From: Ponticoccus litoralis
GTDB taxonomy: Bacteria; Pseudomonadota; Alphaproteobacteria; Rhodobacterales; Rhodobacteraceae
Direction: 5' to 3'
Assembly (NCBI RefSeq): GCF_039769985.1
Contig: NZ_JBDNCH010000002.1
Coordinates: forward strand, 1,488,001 to 1,552,000
Length of the DNA: 64,000 nucleotides
Made by a program: the position numbers and the translations under genes. This document shows positions 41,002 through 49,966 of the stretch, piece by piece (positions within the stretch are counted from its first letter, which is position 1; each line of letters begins with the position of its first letter). The notes beneath the pieces are model-generated. The model made no database searches. It saw only the letters and a program-made list of their open reading frames with translations, and was not told the origin of the DNA.

Positions 41002-41129
41002 CAGTCCAGGCGGACGTTCTGGCCCGTGGCACGGTCGGCGGTGGAATAGTCCAGCTCGTTGGTCAGCGCCCAATGCGCGCCGTATCCGATGGCGGCGATT
41101 GCCACGAAACCAAGGATCATTGCCTTCAT
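41001..41129 (-). CDS. 42-residue single-span membrane protein in the fdh operon
   Basis: The ATG at 41129 overlaps the stop of the WD40-cytochrome gene and its TGA overlaps the response regulator start, so it is coupled on both sides. It begins MKAMILGFVAIAAIGYGAHW, one hydrophobic span of about 16 residues, then a soluble tail ending TGQNVRLD. Double coupling within an operon strongly suggests it is a real gene. It may be a small subunit or anchor of the formate dehydrogenase complex; no family is recognised. Confidence 0.65.
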   Translation of the reverse strand: MKAMILGFVAIAAIGYGAHWALTNELDYSTADRATGQNVRLD

Positions 41130-42382
41130 TCTTTTGTCTCCGTGCTGGCCGAACGCAGGAAGGCGATCAGGTCGGCGCGGTCCTGCGCGCCAGAGATCAC
41201 CTGCATCGGCATCTTGGAACCCGGAATATAGTGATCCGGGCCCTCGTCAAACAATGCGTCGATCGTCTGGTCCGTCCAGACGATATCCGACCCGTCGAGG
41301 GTCGGGGAATAGATATAGCCCGGCACCGCCCCGGCGGCGCGGCCAAAGACCCCGTGCAGTGTCGGCCCGGCCTTGCGGCTGGGGCCGGGGGTCAGGGCGT
41401 GGCAGATCGAGCACTTACGCATGAACTGCCGCTCGCCGTTGGACATGGTCTCGGGGTCCTGAAGGAAGGACCGCTCTCCGGTGATGCCCGGGTCGAAGGC
41501 GTCGAGACTGGCGACCGGCCAGCCATAGGCCACGTCGTCGAGGCCGCCCGCCCAGATCGTCGCGCCATCGGGCGAGAAGGCCAGCGCCCAGACCGGCCCC
41601 TGCCGGGTGGCGCGGAAGTCGCGGGCGATGGTCCAGTCGGCGGTGTCCACGATCATGATGTAGCCCTGCCCGTCCCCCACGGCCAGACTGTGGGTCCCGG
41701 CGTCGTAGGCCATCGACAGGATCGGGCGGCGGTCGAGGGTGAAGTCCGCGATCTCTGCGCCGTCGTGGTCGATGACCCGCGTGCCGCCATCGACCGCGCC
41801 ATAGGCGATCCAGTCCGGCGTCACGATGACCTCGTTGATGCCGAAGCCGTGGCTGATCACCGGCAGGGCCTGATCCGTTGCAAGATCGTAGCGCATCAGC
41901 TGGCCGGTAGAGGTTGCGGCGTATAGCGCGCCCTCCCCGAAGGCCACGGCGTTGACGCCGCCCGGCGCCTCCAGCCTGCGGCCCGCGCCCTCCAGCGGCC
42001 AGAGGCCCACGGTCCCGTCCCACGATCCGCTGGCCACCACGCCGTCGCGGACAGCCAGCGAGGTGACCTTGCCCAGATGGGTGCCCAGCACGCGCGGCGC
42101 CTCGCCCCACAGACGGACGGTGTAGTCGTCCCCGCCCGACAGCAGCAGGCCCCCGACCGCCAGAACCGTGTTCACGGCGGCCTCGTGCCCTTCCAGCCAG
42201 TCCGGCGCGCGCCCGGTCCACACCCCGACAGAGTTGTCGAAACTTGCGGTCGCGACCCGGCCCGCATCGTCCACGGCGATGCCCATGATCGGCCCGCCGT
42301 GGCCCTTCAGCGTCGTGAACTCCTGCGCCTGCGCGGCGGCCCCGGCAAGGGCCACCAGCAGCGCGCCCGCAAGCGCGCGCAT
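41126..42382 (-). CDS. WD40 beta-propeller fused to a c-type cytochrome domain
   Basis: 418 residues. A signal peptide (MRALAGALLVALAGAAAQAQ) leads into WD40-like repeats (about 25-310), e.g. LKGHGGPIMGIAVDDAGRVA, DDYTVRLWGEA, GSWDGTVGLWPLE and WALAFSPDGATIWAGGLDD. The C-terminal cytochrome c domain has the haem motif CSICH and a distal PGSKMPMQVI methionine. Its ATG overlaps the fdhC stop. It would act in the periplasm, carrying electrons between the formate dehydrogenase and soluble cytochromes. This is inferred from position and domains. Confidence 0.85.
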   Translation of the reverse strand: MRALAGALLVALAGAAAQAQEFTTLKGHGGPIMGIAVDDAGRVATASFDNSVGVWTGRAPDWLEGHEAAVNTVLAVGGLLLSGGDDYTVRLWGEAPRVLGTHLGKVTSLAVRDGVVASGSWDGTVGLWPLEGAGRRLEAPGGVNAVAFGEGALYAATSTGQLMRYDLATDQALPVISHGFGINEVIVTPDWIAYGAVDGGTRVIDHDGAEIADFTLDRRPILSMAYDAGTHSLAVGDGQGYIMIVDTADWTIARDFRATRQGPVWALAFSPDGATIWAGGLDDVAYGWPVASLDAFDPGITGERSFLQDPETMSNGERQFMRKCSICHALTPGPSRKAGPTLHGVFGRAAGAVPGYIYSPTLDGSDIVWTDQTIDALFDEGPDHYIPGSKMPMQVISGAQDRADLIAFLRSASTETKE

Positions 42383-43623
42383 CACTCCGCCGGGCTGTGG
42401 TGGGCGACGGGCTTGCCGCCCTCCTTCGCCTTGACCTTGGCGTACCAGATCGAGTGGTGCTGTTCGGCCCAGTTCTCGTCCACCTGACCGGAGCCCATGG
42501 CGTCGAAGGCGCCCTCCATCCCGACGGAGCCGATGTAGATATGGGCGAGGATGATCACCATGAACAGGAAGGCCACGATGCCGTGCCAGGCCTGCGCCAG
42601 TTGCATTTCCTCTTGCGGGGCAAGGTTGGTGGGCAGCGGCCCCATGCCGACCCAGCCGGGCAGGCCAAGCTCGTTGATGATGCTGAAGGTCTTGGCAAAG
42701 AGCGGCAGTTCGAAGGGGAAGAGCAGCGACAGCCCCGACAGCGAGATCGAGAAGCCGAAGACCACCACGGACCAGAAGATGATCTTCTGACCGGCGTTGA
42801 ATTTCTTCGCGGGCGGGTGGTTCTTGCCGATGATGCCACCGGCCTGCTTGAACCAGATCAGGTCCAGCTTGTTCGGGATATTGTGCCAGACCCAGAGCAC
42901 GAACATCAGGATGACGCCCAGCATGAAGGCCCAAGAGACATTGTTGTGGATCAGCTTGGACCAGACCAGCAGCGTCGCGTTCACCTCTTTGCCCAGAAGC
43001 GGCGCGATGAACATGCGCCCGAAGAGCGTGGCAAGCCCGGTCAGGCCCAGCAGGATGAAGGAACCCGCCGTCATCCAGTGGGTAAAGCGCTCGAACCCGG
43101 CGAAGCGCGTGACCGTGGTGCCGGTCGTGCCGCCCTCGATCCGCACGCGGCCACGCAGCAGGAAGAACAGGCCCAGCAGCCCGATGGTGCCCAGCAGCGC
43201 CCAGCCGCCCCAGATGGCCAGCGGGCCCTCGCGGAACTGCCACCAGGCCATGCCGCCGTCCTGCACCAGCACCTTGCCCACGTCGTTGCGGGTGGACGCG
43301 CGGACGTCCGGCATGGTGTCGTAGCGCAGCGCGCGCCAGAGGTCGGGGTCCGAGGCCCCGCCCAGCGTGCCAAGCTGCGGCACGCCCGCCTCTTCGCCGA
43401 AACCGGTGTTGGAAGAGCGGAAGCTGTCGTCGATCTGCTCGCCGCGCTGGCGGGCAAGGATGTCCTCCAGCGTCTGCGCGCCGCCGGTCGCCTCGCGCGC
43501 CTGCGCCAGTTCCGCCTCGCGGCTGGTCTCGATCCGTGGCGGTTGCAGGAAGAAGACCCCGGCGATCACCAGCCCGAGGGCCAGAAGCATGAAGAGGCCG
43601 AAGCCGCTGGACCGTTTTGACAT
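42382..43623 (-). CDS. fdhC: Formate dehydrogenase cytochrome b subunit (gamma)
   Basis: Di-haem b membrane subunit passing electrons from the Fe-S subunit to quinone, 413 residues. An N-terminal hydrophobic segment (about 8-27) is followed by a periplasmic stretch of roughly 90 residues, then the FdoI-like core with haem-ligand-type histidines in FERFTHWMTAGSFILLGLTG, IHNNVSWAFMLG and AWHGIVAFLFMVIILAHIYIG. Those motifs are quoted as separate pieces. The ATG at 43623 was chosen; the codon before it is GTG. The 127-base gap after fdhB holds no other gene. Confidence 0.9.
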   Translation of the reverse strand: MSKRSSGFGLFMLLALGLVIAGVFFLQPPRIETSREAELAQAREATGGAQTLEDILARQRGEQIDDSFRSSNTGFGEEAGVPQLGTLGGASDPDLWRALRYDTMPDVRASTRNDVGKVLVQDGGMAWWQFREGPLAIWGGWALLGTIGLLGLFFLLRGRVRIEGGTTGTTVTRFAGFERFTHWMTAGSFILLGLTGLATLFGRMFIAPLLGKEVNATLLVWSKLIHNNVSWAFMLGVILMFVLWVWHNIPNKLDLIWFKQAGGIIGKNHPPAKKFNAGQKIIFWSVVVFGFSISLSGLSLLFPFELPLFAKTFSIINELGLPGWVGMGPLPTNLAPQEEMQLAQAWHGIVAFLFMVIILAHIYIGSVGMEGAFDAMGSGQVDENWAEQHHSIWYAKVKAKEGGKPVAHHSPAE

Positions 43624-43750
43624 CACTTACCCCGTCAGGAAATCTGCCCCCGCCGCCGCACGGCCAAGGGGGAAACGGCCCGCACCCTGCGGCGCGGACC
43701 GGATTAGGTTCAGGAAGGGCGGGTCGCGGACCCACCCTCGGCGGACGGCC

Positions 43751-44344
43751 TCAGCCGCCTTTCTGGTCGTAGGCGGTGCCCCAGCCCCATGCGCCCGAGC
43801 CGAAGCCACGGGCCACGACGCGCTCGCGGTAGATCCCCGAGACCACGTCGCCGTCCCCGGCCAGCAGGGCCTTGGTGGAACACATCTCGGCGCAGATGGG
43901 CAGCTTGCCCTCGGCGATCCGGTTGCGCCCGTACTTCGAGAACTCTGCATTCGAGTTGTTCTCTTCGGGGCCACCGGCGCAGAAGGTGCATTTGTCCATC
44001 TTGCCGCGCGACCCGAAGTTGCCGGCCTGCGGATACTGCGGCGCGCCGAAGGGGCACGCGTAGAAGCAGTAACCGCAGCCGATGCACAGGTCCTTGGAGT
44101 GCAGGACCACGCCTTCCTCGTTCTGGTAGAAGCAATCCACCGGGCAGACGGCCATGCAGGGCGCGTCCGAACAGTGCATGCAGGCCACCGAGATCGAGCG
44201 TTCGCCCGGCTTGCCGTCCTGGATCGTCACCACGCGGCGGCGGTTGATCCCCCAGGGCACCTCGTGCTCGTTCTTGCAGGCCGTGACACAGGCGTTGCAT
44301 TCGATGCAGCGCTCGGCGTCACAGAGAAACTTCGCTCTTGCCAT
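43751..44344 (-). CDS. fdhB: Formate dehydrogenase iron-sulfur subunit (beta)
   Basis: Four-cluster [4Fe-4S] subunit, 197 residues. Cysteine motifs in order are CIECNACVTACKNEHEVPWG, CMHCSDAPCMAVCPVDC, CIGCGYCFYACPFGAPQY and CTFCAGG with CAEMCSTKAL. No C-terminal membrane helix is present, unlike E. coli FdnH. AAGGAGAG precedes the ATG at 44344, twelve bases after the fdhA stop. Confidence 0.93.
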   Translation of the reverse strand: MARAKFLCDAERCIECNACVTACKNEHEVPWGINRRRVVTIQDGKPGERSISVACMHCSDAPCMAVCPVDCFYQNEEGVVLHSKDLCIGCGYCFYACPFGAPQYPQAGNFGSRGKMDKCTFCAGGPEENNSNAEFSKYGRNRIAEGKLPICAEMCSTKALLAGDGDVVSGIYRERVVARGFGSGAWGWGTAYDQKGG

Positions 44345-44356
44345 ATCGTTCTCTCC

Positions 44357-47345
44357 TTATGCCGGCATGATCTTGCAGAGGGTGGCCTTGGTCTCCTGCA
44401 TCTGGGTGACCGAGTCGTAGCCGTAGGTCTGCGCCGTGTTGGTGCTTTCGCCCAGGACATAGGGGTCGGCCCCGTCGGGGTATTTCGACCGCTGGTCCTC
44501 GCCACTGGAAATGGCCGCCGAAGTGGAAGGGCATGAAGGCCACGCCCTCGCCCACCCGTTCGGTCACCAGAGCCATGACCTTGACCTTGCCGCCTTCCGG
44601 GCCTTCGACCCAGACATCGGCCCCGTCACGCACACCAAGGTTGTTGGCGTCGCGCGGGTTGATCTCGACGAACATGTCCTGTTGCAGTTCCGCCAGCCAG
44701 GGGTTCGACCGGGTCTCGTCCCCGCCGCCCTCGTATTCCACGAGGCGCCCCGAGGTCAGGATGATCGGATAATCCTGGCTGAAGTCGTTCTTCTGGATCG
44801 ACGCGTACATGGTCGGCACCCGCCAGAAGGACTTGTCCTCGTAGGTCGGGTAGTCGGCCACCAGATCGCGGCGGTTGGTGTACAGCGGCTCGCGGTGCAG
44901 CGGGATCGGGTCCGGGAAGGTCCAGACCACCGCACGCGCTTTGGCGTTGCCATAGGGCGCGCAGCCATGGGCGATGGCAACGCGCTGGATGCCGCCGGAA
45001 AGGTCGGTCTTCCAGTTTACGCCGCCGACAGCCGCAGCATAGTCGCTGGGGCGGTCACCCTGCTGCGAGGTCTCGCCGACCTCCGCCTGACCCTCGTCGG
45101 CCTCTTCCGGGGCCTCGTAGCCCGCGACACGCTCGATCACCGCGCGCTCTTCCGCGGTCAGGTCGCTGTCCCAGCCGAGGTCGATGAGCATCTGCATGGT
45201 GAACTCGGGGTAGCCGTCGGGGATTTCCGACCCGACCGGGGCCACGCCCTCGGCCAGCAGGTTGTCGCCCTCGTGCTCGACGCCGAAACGCGCCCGGAAG
45301 CCCATGCCGCCCTGCGCCACCGGCAGCGAGACGTCATAGAGGTTGGCCGACCCGGGGTGGTTCATCTCGGCTGTGCCCCATGCGGGCCACGGCATCCCGT
45401 AGAAGTCGCCGTCGCAGGGTCCACCCAGCGCCCGCAGCGTCGTGCGGTCAAAGGTGTGCTGGTTGGCCATATGCTTCTTCAGGCGCTCCGGGCTTTGCCC
45501 GGTGTAGCCGATCGTCCACATGCCCTTGTTGAACTCGCGGGTCAGATCCTCGACCACCGGCTCTCCGTCGACCACCTCGATGTTGCGGAACATGCGGTCC
45601 GCAAAGCCGAACTTGGTGGCGAACTTGTGCATGATCGTGTGATCCGGCAGCGATTCGAACAGCGGAGCGACCACCTGCTCGCGCCATTGCAGCGAGCGGT
45701 TGGACGCGGTGACCGAACCCCGGGTCTCGAACTGCGTCGCGGCGGGCAGCAGGTACACGCCGTCGGTGCGGTCGTGCAGCACCGCCGAGACGGTGGGATA
45801 GGGGTCCACCACGACCAGCAGGTCGAGCTTCTCCATCGCGCCCTTCATCTCGACCAGACGGGTCTGAGAGTTCGGCGCGTGGCCCCAGAACACCATCGCG
45901 CGGGTGTTGTCGGGCTGTTCGAGGTTCTCCTTGGCTTCGAGGACACCGTCGATCCACCGGCTGACGGGGATGCCGGTGATGTTCATCATCGCCTTGTCCT
46001 TGCCGTCCGCGCCTTTCATGGTCGCGAAGCGACCGGCGAGGTAATCGAAATCCTCTTCCCAGACGCGCGCCCAGTGCTGCCAGGACCCCTTGGACAGGCC
46101 GTAGTAGCCCGGCAGGGTATCGGCCAGAACGCCAAGGTCCGTGGCGCCCTGCACGTTGTCATGGCCGCGGAAGATGTTGGTGCCGCCGCCAGAGGTGCCC
46201 ATGTTGCCCAGCGCAAGCTGCAGGATGCAGTAGGCGCGGGTGTTGTTGTTGCCGTTCGAGTGCTGGGTGCCGCCCATGCACCAGATCACGGTGCCGGGAC
46301 GGTTGTTGGCCAGCGTCATGGCCACGCGCTTCAGCTGCGAGCCCGGGGTGCCGGTGACACGCTCGACCTCTTCGGGCGTCCACTTCTTCACCTCTTCGCG
46401 GATCTGGTCCATCCCCCAGACACGGGTGCGGATGAATTCCTTGTCCTCCCAGCCGTTGTCGAAGATGTGGTAGAGGATGCCCCAGACCAGCGCGACGTCC
46501 GAACCGGGACGGAAGCGGACGTATTCGTCCGCATGCGCGGCGGTGCGGGTGAAGCGCGGATCGCAGACGATCAGCGGGGCGTTGTTCTGCTCCTTGGCGC
46601 GCAGGACGTGCAAGAGCGAGACGGGGTGCGCCTCGGCCGGGTTGCCGCCGATGATGAAGATCGCCTTGGAGTTATGGATGTCGTTGTAGCTGTTGGTCAT
46701 GGCGCCGTAGCCCCATGTGTTCGCAACGCCCGCAACGGTGGTCGAGTGGCAGATCCGCGCCTGGTGATCCACGTTGTTCGTGCCCCAGTAGGCGGCGAAC
46801 TTGCGGAACAGGTAGGCCTGCTCGTTCGAATGCTTGGCAGAGCCCAGCCAGTAGACGGAATCCGGCCCGCTTTCCTCGCGGATCGACATCATCTGGTCGC
46901 CGATCTCGTTGATCGCCTCGTCCCACGAGATGCGGACCCATTCTCCGGCGACCTTCTTCATGGGATACTTCAGGCGGCGCTCGCCATGGGCGTGCTCACG
47001 CACCGAGGCGCCCTTGGCGCAGTGGGACCCCAGGTTGAAGGGGCTGTCCCAGCCGGGTTCCTGACCCGTCCAGACGCCATCCTGCACCTCTGCCATGACG
47101 GTACAGCCGACCGAGCAGTGTGTGCAGACGGATTTCTTCAGCTCCACGGCGCCGGTCGCGGCGGCGGTGGCGGCGCTGGCCTGCTGGACGGTTCCGCCCG
47201 TCGCGGCAATGGCGGCAAGGCCGCCGATGGCCAGACCGGACCCGCGCAGGAAGGCGCGGCGGTCGACCGAGGCATTTGCGGCCTCGGACAGGATCGAAGT
47301 CCGCTGGGGGCGTCTCGCTACCCCGTTGGTCTTTTTCCTAAGCAT
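44357..47345 (-). CDS. fdhA: Formate dehydrogenase catalytic subunit (alpha), Cys type (frameshifted near the C-terminus)
   Basis: Molybdenum/tungsten bis-MGD formate dehydrogenase. A Tat signal with SVDRRAFLRGSGLAIGGLAA indicates export as a folded periplasmic enzyme. The [4Fe-4S] ligands are Cys74, Cys77, Cys81 and Cys109 (CTHCSVGC...GSHC), and the metal ligand is Cys199 in QARICHSTTV, not selenocysteine. The frame breaks at 44506: CCACTGG corrected to CCCTGG on the plus strand gives HFGGHFQGEDQRSKYPDG and an end at 44357 (KATLCKIMPA). The corrected length is about 995 residues. GGGAGAGAG precedes the ATG. Confidence 0.94.
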
Positions 47346-47529
47346 GTTTCTCTCTCCCTTGCTCGCGCGGACCCATGTCCTTGCTTGCTTGGTTGGGGCT
47401 CATGACCTTGGCAGTCGGGCGTCACGCAACCAGTCGCCTCGGTCGGTTCTTGTGCCGGGTCCGCCTTGGCGGGCCTTGCGGATGTATCGGGATCGTTGCG
47501 GACCCGGTCTTGCCCGGACGCGCAGCCTA

Positions 47530-47615
47530 TCCGAAAACCGGTGCCCACTTTTCGGGCTGCACGCTTGGTGTCGCGCAGCTTGTCCGAAAACCGGTGCCCA
47601 CTTTTCGGGCTGCAC
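47530..47615. repeat. Two direct copies of a 33-bp partly palindromic element
   Basis: The same 33 bases occur at 47530-47562 and 47583-47615, separated by 20 bases. Each contains CCGAAAA and TTTTCGG around an ACCGGTG-containing core, so each can fold as a hairpin. They lie in the 274-base space between the Tat-signal peptide gene and fdhA, which otherwise holds no gene. Related CCGAAAA...TTTTCGG elements are dispersed in many alphaproteobacterial genomes. Confidence 0.85.
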
Positions 47616-47619
47616 TCCC

Positions 47620-47805
47620 TCAGAACTTCGCGCTGGCGAAGTACGCGCGGGTGTGCGCGGTATCCTGCATCCGGTCGGACGACAGGTCGGGCTCGGCGGC
47701 CTGCGCCTCTTGCCCGGCGGTCGCCACGGCAACCGCTGCCGCGGGTGCCGCCGTTCCGGCCAGCTTGAGGAAATCACGGCGCGATGCGCCTTCTTCCTTC
47801 TTCAT
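47620..47805 (-). CDS. Small Tat-signal protein of the formate dehydrogenase region
   Basis: 61 residues, starting MKKEEGASRRDFLKLAGTAA with a classical twin-arginine motif, then an alanine-rich segment and a short tail ending AYFASAKF. It matches the short Tat-signal proteins found beside formate dehydrogenase genes (TIGR02811 type). The ATG at 47805 follows AGGAGG. Its role is not known; it may be an exported partner of FdhA or a maturation factor. Confidence 0.8.
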   Translation of the reverse strand: MKKEEGASRRDFLKLAGTAAPAAAVAVATAGQEAQAAEPDLSSDRMQDTAHTRAYFASAKF

Positions 47806-47881
47806 CAAGAGCCTCCTCTTCTTGGTGTTGCAGCGCCTTGGCGCCAGAAATGCCGGCAGTCCGACCGGCGGTTAAAAATCC

Positions 47882-48483
47882 CTATCCGCCCATGCGGAAG
47901 GCCTCTGCCTCGATCTCGACGAAGCAGCGACCGATGGTGCCCACGGGCGCGTAGAAGACAGAGTTCTTCGCGCCTTCGAGGTCGGCAAAGAAGTGCCCGG
48001 CCCAGGGCGCGATATGCTTGTTGAAGAAGTCGCGCTGCTTCCCCAGCGACGCGGGTGTGCCAAAGCGGCCCACGATCAGCGCGCCCATCATCTCCATCAG
48101 GCTGGCGATATTGTCCTCGGGTTCGAAGACGGTTTCGGCCCGCGCCAGCCCCTGTGCGCGCATGTCCTGCCGCAGCACCGCCAGCGGCTTCTCGTTCAGG
48201 AAACCGGTTAGGTAGAAGGACGCGTAGGGCAGAAGCTCGCCGCGCCCCAGCCCGATGAACAGCTCGTTGTACTCGGAGGCGACAGACCGCGGCTTCGTCA
48301 CCTTCGCCATCTTGGCGAGCGTGGTGATCGCCTGCCCCGGGGGCCCGCGTCGCCCGAAAGGCTGGCGGTCTGGGCCAGCAGCATCTCGTCCGGCGGGCCC
48401 GACAGGATCAGGCCCAGAAAATTGTAGAGATCGGCGCGGAGGCGGTCTTCCTCGGCAATCTGGGGCGCGGTTGCGGCGGTCAT
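47882..48483 (-). CDS. TorD/DmsD-family molybdoenzyme chaperone (frameshifted)
   Basis: All-helical cytoplasmic chaperone expected to bind the FdhA Tat signal and help cofactor insertion. It begins with LRADLYNFLGLILSGPPDEM, then SEYNELFIGLGRGELLPYAS, FEPEDNIASLMEMMGALIVG and the terminal HIAPWAGHFFADLE helix. The frame breaks in the C4-G5-C3 run at 48335-48346, where one base is missing between SLSGDAGP and GQAITTLAKMA. The corrected length is about 200 residues. The ATG overlaps the DUF3306 stop. Confidence 0.85.
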
Positions 48484-49061
48484 GACGCTCCTTCCAGCGG
48501 GTCGAATGTGAAACGCATCCGGCGCGAGGCGACCGGGATCGGGTCGGCCTCCGGCGCCTCTGCGGCGGGGTCCGGCGCGGCGGCCACCTGCACGGCCTCC
48601 TGCGGGGCTTCGTCGCCTTCGGGCGCGGCCTCGGGGGCCTCGTCGACTTCCGGCTCGGGCGTGGCAACGGCGGGCTTGAGGTCGGCGAAGGTATCCACCA
48701 GCCCGCGCCCGACCTTGTAGAGCGTTTTGACCTCCTGCCCCTCGTAGGCGGCAGCGGTGAAATCGCCGTCGTAGTCGTTCAGCCCGTCCACGCAGGCCAG
48801 CACCGGGTTCGATTTCCACAGGGCGCGCAGCGCGCGGGTCTTCAGCCGCTGCGGCAGCGCGGCCTTAAGGAAGGCCTGCACCTGCTCGCCGCTGACGATA
48901 TCCTCGGGCAGCGGCAGCCCGGCCTCGGCCAGCAACTCCTCGTCCGAGCGCTCGGCCAGTGCCTGCTCGGTGCGGGCCTGAACGGCGGCCTCCTGCTCGG
49001 CCTCTTCGGCCCGGGTTTCCTGCTGGACGGCGGCGCGGCGGCGGGACCAGAAATCGCTCAT
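48480..49061 (-). CDS. DUF3306 protein
   Basis: 193 residues. The N-terminal half starts MSDFWSRRRAAVQQE and is a charged, probably coiled-coil segment, followed by LRALWKSNPVLACVDGLNDYDGDFT, split as LRALWKSNPVLACVDGLN. The C-terminal third is a low-complexity Ala/Glu/Pro tail. DUF3306 is found almost only beside formate dehydrogenase operons, with DUF3305; no biochemical function is assigned. ATGA overlaps join it to both neighbours. Confidence 0.85.
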   Translation of the reverse strand: MSDFWSRRRAAVQQETRAEEAEQEAAVQARTEQALAERSDEELLAEAGLPLPEDIVSGEQVQAFLKAALPQRLKTRALRALWKSNPVLACVDGLNDYDGDFTAAAYEGQEVKTLYKVGRGLVDTFADLKPAVATPEPEVDEAPEAAPEGDEAPQEAVQVAAAPDPAAEAPEADPIPVASRRMRFTFDPLEGAS

Positions 49062-49627
49062 ATCAGACGCCCCCGCTTCAGCGCCGGGGACGCGTAGACA
49101 TCCGCCGCTTTGCCGACGCGCGGATCGCCGATGCCGTCCTGCGTGAGGTCGGTGCGCTTCTTGTCGCGCTTGCGTTTGACGAAGGTCTCTTCGCGGTAAT
49201 GTTCCTCGACGAATTCCTGCACCCGGGCCACCAGCCCGGCGGGCATCGGCACCTTCTCGACCACCTCTTCGCCGCTGTCGGTGTAATCCTGCGCCTCGTA
49301 GGGCGAGGCCGTCACCAGCAGCACCTCGTAGGGAAAGTCCTGCCCATGCACCGCGCGCATGACCACGTAAAGACTGGGCACCGCGATCGACAGCCCGTGC
49401 AGATAGGCCTCTGCCTCGGCGCCATGCAGTTCCAGCACCGGGGTGGCGGCGTGGTATTCCACCGCCTCGCCCTCGCGCCGCATCTCTTTCCAGTCGGCGG
49501 GCGCGGCGCCCGGCAGGACGGCGGAACAGGTCCAGTGCCACTTTGCCCAACGCGTGACGCCGGGCGTGCGGCGCAGGACCACACCCACCGGCAGGGTACG
49601 ATAGGCTTTCGGGTTGTGGTGGATCAC
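49058..49627 (-). CDS. DUF3305 protein
   Basis: 189 residues from a GTG at 49627, chosen because AAGGAGG lies five bases upstream. It starts VIHHNPKAYRTLPVGVVLRR and contains VVMRAVHGQDFPYEVLLVTA and a basic KRKRDKKRT stretch. First gene of the long minus-strand fdh operon (DUF3305, DUF3306, TorD, Tat peptide, fdhABC, WD40-cytochrome, small protein, response regulator). Function unknown; the association with formate dehydrogenase suggests assembly or metal-cofactor delivery. Confidence 0.85.
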   Translation of the reverse strand: MIHHNPKAYRTLPVGVVLRRTPGVTRWAKWHWTCSAVLPGAAPADWKEMRREGEAVEYHAATPVLELHGAEAEAYLHGLSIAVPSLYVVMRAVHGQDFPYEVLLVTASPYEAQDYTDSGEEVVEKVPMPAGLVARVQEFVEEHYREETFVKRKRDKKRTDLTQDGIGDPRVGKAADVYASPALKRGRLI

Positions 49628-49650
49628 GGGCTCCTCCTTGGCTCTACCCT

Positions 49651-49666
49651 TGCAAAATACGGGCCT
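49651..49666 (-). promoter_or_regulatory. Sigma54-like -24/-12 element before the fdh operon
   Basis: On the minus strand AGGCCCGTATTTTGCA fits the GG-N10-GC core and the TTGCA -12 box of sigma54 promoters. It is 24 bases upstream of the DUF3305 GTG, placing a transcript start just before the ribosome site. The only NtrC-type regulator here lacks GAFTGA, which argues against sigma54 use, so the match may be fortuitous. Confidence 0.35.
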
Positions 49667-49745
49667 TTTGCGAAAGCGGATTTGTACGCCATCGTATTCC
49701 ATTCGCGCTTTGCGGTCATTTTGACCGGGCCTGAACCGGGCGCCG

Positions 49746-49767
49746 GGACAGCTTGGCCAATGTGTCC
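49746..49767. promoter_or_regulatory. 22-bp interrupted palindrome in the fdh divergent region
   Basis: GGACA and TGTCC arms flank a perfect TTGGCCAA centre, giving an interrupted dyad about 90 bases upstream of the -24 element. Enhancer-type sites of NtrC-family regulators lie at this distance. The 339-base gap (49628-49966) between the divergent fdh and ferredoxin operons shows no gene. Confidence 0.45.
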
Positions 49768-49966
49768 ATCATGACTGTTTCGCTCAGGAAACGGGCAGAG
49801 TGTGTACGACCGAATCACCGAACCCAAAGCGGGGTGCGGGCAAGGCCGGGGGCGGGCCCAAGAGCGGGCGAAAGCGGTTGTGAGGCCACCCGAATCATGT
49901 GTAGCTAGCCGCCTATCCAGGCAGCGGGCACAGCCTTCGACGGCGCCCTCACCAAGAGGAGGATCC

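Noticed and set aside
44357..47345. Selenocysteine-containing formate dehydrogenase
   Set aside because: The metal-ligand position is an ordinary Cys codon in ARICHS; no in-frame TGA occurs there.
48300..49550. Additional Arg/Gly-rich frames opposite or offset to DUF3305/DUF3306
   Set aside because: They are GC-driven shadow frames without ribosome sites or recognisable domains.
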